DNA from: Pseudomonadota bacterium
GTDB lineage: Bacteria > Pseudomonadota > Alphaproteobacteria > Rhizobiales > Beijerinckiaceae
NCBI GenBank assembly: GCA_028876585.1
Contig: JAGWRL010000369.1
Location: 1-10,856 of the forward strand
DNA length: 10,856 nucleotides
Direction of reading: 5' to 3'
The notes under the pieces are model-generated. The model had not been told where the DNA came from and searched no databases. It was given only the letters and a program-made list of their open reading frames with translations. The translations under genes were made by a program, and so were the position numbers. Shown here piece by piece: positions 1 to 8,400 of the stretch. Each line of letters starts with the position of its first letter. Positions within the stretch are counted from its first letter, which is position 1.

Positions 1-1200
1 CGCGTCGCCGTGGTGGTCGGCCCCGGCGCCGGCGGCGAGGCGCTCGCGCTCGCCGCGCGCGCGCTGTTCCCGGCCGCCGAGATTTTCGTGCAGAGCGAGC
101 GGCGCGGCACCGCCCACGCCGTGCTCGCCGCCCGCGCGGCGCTGGCGCGCGGCGCCGATGACGTGCTGGTGCATTACGCCGACACGCCGCTGCTGAGCGC
201 GCAAACCCTGCGCGGCTTGCGGGCGGGCCTCGGCGGCGAGACCGCGCTGGTCGCGCTCGGCTTCGAGGCCGCCGACCCCACCGGCTACGGCCGCTTCATC
301 GAGCGCGACGGCGCGCTACTCGCGATTCGCGAGCAGAAGGACGCGAGCGAGGGCGAGCGCGCGATCCGCCGCTGCAACGCCGGCACGGTCGCGCTCGCCG
401 GCGCCCATGCGCTGGCATTGCTCGACGAGGTGCGCGACGACAACGCGGCGCGCGAATTCTACCTCACCGATTGCGTCGAACTCGCCGGCCGCCACGGCCT
501 GCGCGCGCTCGCCCGGATGGCGGGCGAGCGGGAGGTGATGGGCGTCAACGACCGCGTCCAGCTCGCCGCCGCCGAAGCGGCGATGCAGGCCGCGCTGCGC
601 GACAAGGCGATGCGCAACGGCGCGACGCTGATCGCGCCCGAGACGGTGTTCCTGTCGTTCGACACGGAGCTCGGCCGCGACGTGGTGATCGAGCCGCATT
701 GCGTGTTCGGGCGCGGCGTGCGGGTGGCCGACGACGTCGTCATCCACGCCTTTTCCCATCTCGAAGGCGCCGAGGTGGCGAGCGGCGCCTCGATCGGGCC
801 TTACGCCCGACTGCGCCCCGGCGCCGACATCGCGACCAAGGCGCGCGTCGGCAATTTCGTCGAGATCAAGGCGGCGCGGATCGAGGCGGGCGCCAAGGTC
901 AACCACCTCTCCTATATCGGCGACGCCCGCGTCGGCGCCGGGGCCAATGTCGGCGCCGGCACGATCACCTGCAATTACGACGGCTTCGCCAAGCACAAGA
1001 CCGACATCGGCGCCGGCGCCTTCATCGGCTCGAACTCGGCGCTGGTCGCCCCGGTGCAAATCGGCGCCGGCGCGATCGTCGGCGCGGGTTCGGTGGTGAC
1101 CAAGCCGGTCGCCGCAGACGCGCTCGCCGTGGCGCGCGGCCGGCAGAGCGAAATCGCCGGCTGGGCGAAAACCTTCCGCGACGCGCACAAGAAGGCGTGA
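1..1200 (+). CDS. glmU: GlmU, bifunctional UDP-GlcNAc pyrophosphorylase / GlcN-1-P acetyltransferase (5' end missing)
   Basis: This cytoplasmic enzyme acetylates glucosamine-1-phosphate and then joins it to UTP, giving UDP-GlcNAc for peptidoglycan and lipopolysaccharide. The reading frame is open from base 1, so the start and the N-terminal glycine-rich nucleotide loop lie outside the window. Matching to E. coli GlmU (Asp105 in GDVPL, Asn227 in GVNNR) suggests about 44 residues are missing; 399 are visible. The uridyltransferase part includes YADTPLL (visible Asp61), GYGRF, EQKDAS, the C-N-A-G segment, EFYLTD and GVNDR (visible Asn183). From about visible residue 200 the hexapeptide repeats of a left-handed beta-helix follow. 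They keep the acetyltransferase residues: RLRPG, VEIK, the catalytic His of KVNHLSYIGD (codon 904-906), and TCNYDG followed by Lys (970-993). The gene looks intact to its TGA stop. The family call is certain. Confidence 0.97.
   Translation, partial: RVAVVVGPGAGGEALALAARALFPAAEIFVQSERRGTAHAVLAARAALARGADDVLVHYADTPLLSAQTLRGLRAGLGGETALVALGFEAADPTGYGRFIERDGALLAIREQKDASEGERAIRRCNAGTVALAGAHALALLDEVRDDNAAREFYLTDCVELAGRHGLRALARMAGEREVMGVNDRVQLAAAEAAMQAALRDKAMRNGATLIAPETVFLSFDTELGRDVVIEPHCVFGRGVRVADDVVIHAFSHLEGAEVASGASIGPYARLRPGADIATKARVGNFVEIKAARIEAGAKVNHLSYIGDARVGAGANVGAGTITCNYDGFAKHKTDIGAGAFIGSNSALVAPVQIGAGAIVGAGSVVTKPVAADALAVARGRQSEIAGWAKTFRDAHKKA
1189..1195 (+). promoter_or_regulatory. Ribosome binding site of the methyltransferase-like gene, inside the glmU 3' end
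   Basis: AAGAAGG lies 8 nt before the ATG at 1204 and overlaps the last codons of glmU. It supports the chosen start and coupled translation from the glmU message. Confidence 0.65.
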
Positions 1201-1203
1201 ACC

Positions 1204-1665
1204 ATGCAGCGACTCGAGCATCTCATTCCGCCGCCGCTGGTCGGGCTGATCGTGGCGCTGGCTATGTCGGGCGCGGCGCGCGCCTTCGCGCCGATCGAGG
1301 CGCCGCTCGCGCTGCGCAATGCGCTGGCGCTGGTCGTCGGCGCCGCCGGGCTCGCGATCGCGCTCGCCGGCGTGCTCACTTTCCGGCGGCTGGGCGCGAA
1401 CGTCAATCCGCATCGCATCGATCGCGGCGAGGTGCTGGTGACCAGCGGCGTTTATCGCTTCACCCGCAACCCGATGTATCTCGGCCTGACGCTGTTCCTG
1501 TGCGGCTATGCGCTATGGCTGGCGCGCCCGATTGGCGCGCTCGGCCCGGTCGCCTTCGTCGCCTACATCACGCGCTTTCAAATCCTGCCCGAGGAACGGG
1601 CGATGCGGGCGAAATTCGGCGCCGCCTACGAGGCTTATGCGCGCGCGACGCGGCGCTGGGTTTGA
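1204..1665 (+). CDS. Small integral membrane protein, isoprenylcysteine carboxyl methyltransferase-like (ICMT/PEMT family)
   Basis: The protein has 153 residues and about four hydrophobic segments (roughly 11-28, 38-58, 92-106 and 109-125). The family signature is clear: SGVYRFTRNPMYLG at 81-94, then a C-terminal PEE (129-131), FG..Y..Y and a closing arginine-tryptophan. In this family these regions form the S-adenosylmethionine pocket at the membrane. Bacterial members have few known substrates; methylation of a lipid or small molecule is plausible but is inference. The ATG lies 3 nt after the glmU stop, with AAGAAGG (1189-1195) 8 nt upstream inside glmU, so the gene is probably co-transcribed and translationally coupled with glmU. 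The pairing itself does not reveal the substrate. An annotation as DUF1295 or phospholipid methyltransferase would be equivalent. Confidence 0.88.
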   Translation: MQRLEHLIPPPLVGLIVALAMSGAARAFAPIEAPLALRNALALVVGAAGLAIALAGVLTFRRLGANVNPHRIDRGEVLVTSGVYRFTRNPMYLGLTLFLCGYALWLARPIGALGPVAFVAYITRFQILPEERAMRAKFGAAYEAYARATRRWV

Positions 1666-1871
1666 CGGCGGAGTCAAGGCTTGCGCGCTGGCTCGGAGGA
1701 TAAAAAAATTTCGTCGCCGGGAATTGCGGGGATAAGTCGCGCCGGGCTCGCCAGCGTTGAGGTTTTGTGAAACAAGCGGGCTCGCCGAGGCGGGCCAACC
1801 CGCCGGCAATTCCGTATCGTTCAAGCGTATTGTTCCGGCGTTGATCCTCAACGAGTCCGCAATCGAATCCA
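1666..1871 (+). other. Non-coding gap between the methyltransferase-like gene and dnaB
   Basis: These 206 nt carry no convincing gene. They hold an A-tract (GATAAAAAAATTT, 1699-1711) that stands out against the GC-rich surroundings, a direct repeat CGGGCTCGCC (1743-1752 and 1777-1786), a small inverted repeat TTGT-GAA-ACAA (1765-1775), a hairpin at 1784-1807, and another small dyad TTGA-TCC-TCAA (1841-1851). The dnaB promoter should lie here, but I cannot pick a -35/-10 pair with confidence. Confidence 0.6.
1784..1807 (+). other. GC-rich stem-loop in the dnaB leader region
   Basis: GGCGGG (1789-1794) pairs with CCCGCC (1799-1804) around a CCAA loop. The stem extends by GCC (1784-1786) with GGC (1805-1807) across a two-base bulge. 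No T-run follows on the plus strand, so it is not a classical intrinsic terminator. It could end the glmU transcript weakly, act in the dnaB leader, or do nothing. Only the pairing is seen; any role is inference. Confidence 0.4.
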
Positions 1872-3365
<1,494 letters not shown>

Positions 3366-3371
3366 GGCGCG

Positions 3372-5435
3372 CTATTCGATCCGCACCCAAGCGGAATCGG
3401 TGGCGCCGCGCGCGTCAATCACCGTGACGCGCGCGAACCCCGCGCCATCCGGCTTCCAGGCGCAGCCGCGGCGGAAATCGCCCTGCGCGACGGCCGCGCC
3501 ATTGACGAACCAGGCCAGCGGCAGCTGACCGCCGAGCGCCTTCAACCGCAACGCCTGCTTGGCCCCTTCGAGATCAACCCTGGCGCCGTCGGGCGGGAAC
3601 GCGATCTTCAGCGCCGCGCGCTCCGTCGCCGCGATGGTCTTGGGCGCGTCCTTGCGCAGATGGCGCAGCGGCGGCGGCAATTCCGCCGAAGTCGCGACCT
3701 TGAGCACGCCGCGCGGCGCGCGCGGCCGCTCGATCGCGCGACCGAGCCGGGCGAAGGCGTCGAACAAGATCGGCGCCGCGGTCTCTCGACCAATCAACCC
3801 CGGCGTCGGGCCATTGTCGGGCCGGCCGACCCAGACGGCGATGGTTGTTTGCTTGTCGAAGCCGATCGCCAGCGCGTCGCGAAAACCGTAGGAAGTGCCG
3901 GTCTTGAATGCGATCCGGCCGGCGAGCGCATTGGCCGGCGGCGGCGCGCCGCGCAAAATATCCTCGACATAATAGGCGGCGACGGGATCGGTGACGCGCC
4001 GCGCCTCAATCAACGGCGCGTCCGCGTCGCGCCGCTCGCGCAACGCCGGCGCTTCGCCGCCGCGCGCGAGGCCGGCATAGAGCCGGGCGATGTCGACCAG
4101 CGAAACGCCGAGCCCGCCGAGGCCGATGGCGAGCCCGATCGGCGTGTCCTTCGGCAGCGTGATTTGCGCGCCGGCGCCGTGCAGCCGCGCGAGAAACTGG
4201 GTCGGCCCGATGTCGGCCAGCAATTCGATCGCCGGCAGGTTGAGCGATTGCTGCAAGGCGCGGCGGGCGGTGACGGGGCCCTGAAAGCCGAGGTCGAAAT
4301 TGACCGGGGCATAGGCGCCATAGCGCGCCGGTCGATCAAACAGGATCGTCTCGGGATGGGCGAGCCCCTGCTCGAACGCCAGCGCATAGATGAAGGGCTT
4401 TAGCGCCGAGCCCGGCGAGCGCGGCTCGCGCGACATATCCACCGCGCCGTCGCGCGCGGCGTCGGCGTAATTGGCGGAGCCGACGCGGGCGCGGATTTCG
4501 CCGCTCGCATTGTCGAGCGCGACAATGGCGACCGAGAGTTTGGGCCCCAACCGCTCCGCATGTTCGCGCGCCAGCGTCTCCAGCTTGCGCTGCAAGCGCG
4601 CGTCGATCGTCAAGCTTATTTGTTTGGCGGCGCGGTCGGCGGCGACCGCCTCCTCGGCCGCGTGTGGCGCGAGGCGCGGAAATTCGCGCCGCGCGCGCGG
4701 GATCGGCTCGCTGTTGGCCGCCTCCGCCTCGCGCTGCGAGATCACGCCGCGAGCGACGGCGCGCGCCAGCACTTTGGCGCGCGCGGCGAGCGCGGCTTGC
4801 GGATGTTTGTCGGGACGCCGCGCCTCCGGCGCCTGCGGCAGCGCCACCAGCAGCGCCGCCTCGGCGACGCTCAGCCGGCGCGGCTCGACGCCGAAATAAG
4901 CGAGCGAGGCGGCGCGCACGCCTTCGAGATTGCCGCCGAACGGCGCCAAGGTGAGATAGCGGTCGAGCACGCCGTCCTTGCTGATCCGCCGCTCGATGGT
5001 CCAGGCGCGCGCCATCTGCCGCAGTTTGGTTGAGAATGAGCGCGGCCGCGGCTCGATCAATCGGGCGACCTGCATCGTCAACGTCGAGCCGCCGGAGACG
5101 ATGCGGCCATGCGTCGCGATCTGCGCCGCCGCACGCGCCAGCGCCGCGAAATCGACGCCGTGGTGACGGCGAAAGCGCGCGTCCTCATAAGCGATCAACA
5201 TCGCGAGATAGCGCGGATCAACCTGCGTGTGCGTGACCGGCAACCGCCAGCGGCCGTTCGCCATCGTGAACGGGCGCAGCAATCGCCCATCGCGATCGAG
5301 CACCAGCGTCGAGCCGGCGCGCGCGCTCATCAGATCGAGCGGCCCGAGCGAGGCGAGATAACACTCGATCGCGAACGGCGCGGCGAGCGCGAGCGCGAGG
5401 CCAACGGCAAGCGCGCCGAGGGCGAGGCGTCTCAC
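3372..5435 (-). CDS. pbpC: Penicillin-binding protein 1C (peptidoglycan glycosyltransferase/transpeptidase)
   Basis: This class A PBP of 687 residues is anchored in the inner membrane by one N-terminal segment (about 4-24) and acts in the periplasm. The GT51 glycosyltransferase domain shows YEDARF..HHGVD (Glu84), GGSTLTMQ (115-122), and a third block at 137-171 (Lys137, Glu148, Lys153, Tyr160, APFGGNLEG). In that block the usual YLN is YLT. The transpeptidase domain has S343-A-L-K346 in SPGSALKP, the SLN triad (397-399) and KTGTS (511-515). The last 75 or so residues match the beta-rich PBP1C C-terminal domain. At 687 residues it is more compact than E. coli PBP1C (770). The start is GTG, and its first bases overlap the TGA of the macroglobulin gene (GTGA). 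AAGG lies 4 nt upstream (5439-5442), and no earlier in-frame ATG was seen. All catalytic motifs are intact, so the enzyme is probably active. Confidence 0.96.
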   Translation of the reverse strand: MRRLALGALAVGLALALAAPFAIECYLASLGPLDLMSARAGSTLVLDRDGRLLRPFTMANGRWRLPVTHTQVDPRYLAMLIAYEDARFRRHHGVDFAALARAAAQIATHGRIVSGGSTLTMQVARLIEPRPRSFSTKLRQMARAWTIERRISKDGVLDRYLTLAPFGGNLEGVRAASLAYFGVEPRRLSVAEAALLVALPQAPEARRPDKHPQAALAARAKVLARAVARGVISQREAEAANSEPIPRARREFPRLAPHAAEEAVAADRAAKQISLTIDARLQRKLETLAREHAERLGPKLSVAIVALDNASGEIRARVGSANYADAARDGAVDMSREPRSPGSALKPFIYALAFEQGLAHPETILFDRPARYGAYAPVNFDLGFQGPVTARRALQQSLNLPAIELLADIGPTQFLARLHGAGAQITLPKDTPIGLAIGLGGLGVSLVDIARLYAGLARGGEAPALRERRDADAPLIEARRVTDPVAAYYVEDILRGAPPPANALAGRIAFKTGTSYGFRDALAIGFDKQTTIAVWVGRPDNGPTPGLIGRETAAPILFDAFARLGRAIERPRAPRGVLKVATSAELPPPLRHLRKDAPKTIAATERAALKIAFPPDGARVDLEGAKQALRLKALGGQLPLAWFVNGAAVAQGDFRRGCAWKPDGAGFARVTVIDARGATDSAWVRIE
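3377..3399. other. Candidate stem-loop at the convergent dnaB/pbpC junction
   Basis: Twelve nt past the dnaB stop, CGATCCGC (3377-3384) pairs with GCGGAATCG (3391-3399) around an ACCCAA loop, giving eight pairs with one bulged A. It lies inside the last codons of pbpC. No T-run follows it on either strand, so it may be a weak or factor-assisted end of transcription, or chance pairing in GC-rich DNA. Confidence 0.3.
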
Positions 5436-8400
5436 TTCGCCTTGACCTCGACCTCGCCGAACGCGGTGCGGCCGAACCGCTCCGGCCGGTACATGTCCTC
5501 CGCCGTCGCGGCGGGCAAGACGTAGTGGCCGGGCGTAGTGGCGCGCGCGACATAGGCGAGCGAGAAGAACGCGGATTGACCGGCGTCGCGGTCGACCGCC
5601 GCGACGAACCGGTCGTCGCGATATTCGACATGCACCGGCTCGATGTCGCGCTTCAACCAGGCGAACGCTTCGGTCGAGCCGGAATCAAACAAAGCCGGAT
5701 TGTCGATCTCCAGCCCGGCGGGCAGCCGGTCGACGATCAGCAGCTTGGCGTATTTCGCCTCTGTCTCGGTGATCTTCAGCACGACGACGACGCGGCTGTT
5801 CTGCGTCAGGCTCTTCAGTTCGATAGGCTTGCCGTCGAGCGAATAGAACTGTCGCTCGATCTGATAACCCTGCGCGGCGGCGGGCTGCGGTTCGAGCGGC
5901 GCGCCGGCGCTGGTCGTCACCAGCTTGAGCGGCGCGTCGCCGTTGTTGGCCAGCGAGGCCAGCTCGGCGCCGACGGCGTAGGCCTGCCAGCGGCGGTACA
6001 ACGCGCCTTTCACCGGCTGGCCGTCGAGCGTCAAGGCGTCCTTGGGTTGCTGCTCGGCGAGCGCCTCGGCGGCGAGCGCCAACCAATTGTTCTCCTGCGT
6101 CGAAGTCCAATCCGTCGCCGCGCGCGCCGCGTCAACCACAGCGCTGGCGCGGGCGAGCGCGTCGGCGCCGAGCCGGGCCTCGGCGACGAGCGCCAGCACG
6201 GCCGCCGCGTCGCGCAATTTGGAGCCGTAATCCGGCCGCGAGACATGCGCGTCCTTCGTCGCCTCCAGCAACGAAAGCGCCGCCTCGAACACGCGCGCCG
6301 CGCGCGAGCGATCGCCCAGCATGGCGAGCGCGCCGGCGACCTGCGCGCGCGACAGCGGCGTCTTGAACAGGTCGAGCTTGGTGTCGGCGAGATAACGCAG
6401 ATCGCCAATCACCGGCCGGCCGTTGCGCGCCAGCACGTAGAGCGCATAGGCGAGCGGCTCGCCGCTCGCGCCGCCCGCGTCGTTGGCGTTGACCGCGATG
6501 TTGCGCAAATGATCGAGCGCATTGTCGAAACCGATCTGCGGCACGGCGAAACTGCGCTCGCGCGCCCGCGTCAGGAAGTCGGTGACGAAGGCGTCCAACC
6601 AAAGATCGTCGTCGCCGGAATCGGCGGCCCACAGGCCGAACGCGCCGTTGGCGCCCTGCCGCGTCATCTGTTTGTCGATGGCGGCCTTGACGCGTCCGTC
6701 GAGATCGGGGTCGATGGCGAGATGCTCGGCGCTGGCGAGCCGGTTGGCGTAGAGCAGCGGCATCGCGCGGCTGACGATCTGCTCCGAGCAACCATAGGGG
6801 TAGCGGTCGAGCGCCTGCAACACCGCCGGCGCGTCGATGGCGCCGAACGGCGAGACGGAGAGCGACAGCGCGGCGGTGCCCGGCACGAACGGTTGCAGAG
6901 CGCTATCGTCGATCTTGATTGAAGCGCCCGCGGCGAGATCGGAGACCTTGCGCGCATAGATGTCCGGCGTGCCGGATTCGACGCCGATCGCAAAGGTCTG
7001 CGGCGCCGAAAAGCCGGGGCCGGTCACGTCGAGATCGAGCGCGGCCTTGCCCACGCCATTGGCCTCAAGCGCGATCGTCACCTTGGTCTTCTCATGCGCC
7101 GCGAGTTTGATTGTTCGCGTCAGCGCGTCGGCTTGCGCGGCCAGCGGGCCGTGAATGTCGAGCGACAGTTTGTAGTCGCCAGCCTCGCCCTCGACATTGT
7201 CGATGTCGAATTGCAGCCGCGAGCGGTCGCCGATGTTGAGGAAGCGCGGCAGGCTGGCGGTGACGACGACGGGATCGCGCACGATCATGTCGGCGGAGGC
7301 CGCGCCGACGCGCTTTTCGGTCCAGGCGATCGCAGTGACGCGCACCGCGCCGTTGAACGAGGGCAGGTCGAAGGGAACTTCGGCCGTCCCGTCGGCGCCG
7401 ACCTTGACGACGCCGGAGAACAGCGCCAGCGGCGCCTGCGTCGGCAGATTGCCTTCGAGATTGCCGCCGCCGTCGCCGCCCACATGCAGCGCGCCGGCGA
7501 CGCCTTCCATGCCGTTGATGAGATAGCCGTAGAGATCGCGCACATCGAGCGCGAGCTTGCGCTGGCCGAAGAAATAACCGCTGGGGTCGGGCGTCTTGAA
7601 ATGCGTGAGGTTGAGGATGCCGATGTCAACCGCGGCGACGGTCACGCGCGCCTCCTCGCCGGGCTTGAGGCCGGCGAGCCGCACGGGGATCTTCACGCTC
7701 TGGCGCGGCCGGGTCTTGTCGGGCGCTGATATGGAAACGTCGAGCTTATGAGCGGCCTCGTCGATGCGGAACCACGCCACGCCCATCGCGCGCGCCGGCA
7801 TGCGCTTCTGGCTGACGTCGAGCGGGCGTTGCGTGATCGCCACCGCATAGGCGCCGGCGCCCCAATCGGCGCCGACGGCGAACGGCACGACGTTGTCGCC
7901 CTGTTTGAGGTCGATGTCGATCAACCGCTCCAGCCTGTCGCCAACCAACGCGATGACCGCCTTGCCGGCGAAGCGCGAGTTGATGCTGAGCCTGGCGCTC
8001 TCGCCGCTGGCGTAATTGGCTTTGTCGAGCGTGACCGTGGCGTTGTCAGGGGTGTCGGCGCTGGCCGTGCCCGACCAACCAACGTCGAAGGTGAAACTGG
8101 TCATCTCGCCTTCCGCCGTCTTGACGTCGAGCCGGTGCTTGCCCCAGCCGACGCGGGCGGCAAACTTGGTTGGCGCGTCGGCGGCGATGTCGAGGGCGCC
8201 GTCGGCGAGCTTGCGCGAGGAGCTCACGGGCTCGAAATTCCAGCGGCCGTCGACGTTGAACCATTGATAGTCGTTGTCGAGTTTGTAGAGCGCCCACGAG
8301 ACGTTGCGGCGCGCCAGTGTCGCCCCGTCAGGCGCGACGGCGATCGCGTCGAAAGTGGCGGCCTCGCCGGCGGAGAGGTCGTCGCCGAAATCCTTCTTCA

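Noticed and set aside
316..1413. 365-codon open frame antisense to glmU
   Set aside because: Its translation is rich in Arg, Ala, Asp and His with no family motifs, and it lies opposite a clear glmU. Such frames arise by chance in GC-rich coding DNA.
471..1703. 410-codon plus-strand frame overlapping glmU and the methyltransferase-like gene
   Set aside because: The translation is almost entirely Arg/Gly/Ala low-complexity sequence and is an out-of-frame shadow of two recognised genes.
1681..1711. Possible promoter TTGCGC ... TAAAAA upstream of dnaB
   Set aside because: The spacer is about 14 nt, too short for a standard sigma-70 promoter, and neither box fits well.
5525..6922. 465-codon open frame antisense to the macroglobulin gene
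   Set aside because: No recognisable domain, biased Arg/Gly/Val composition, and no ribosome site noted. The opposite strand is clearly coding for the thioester domain.
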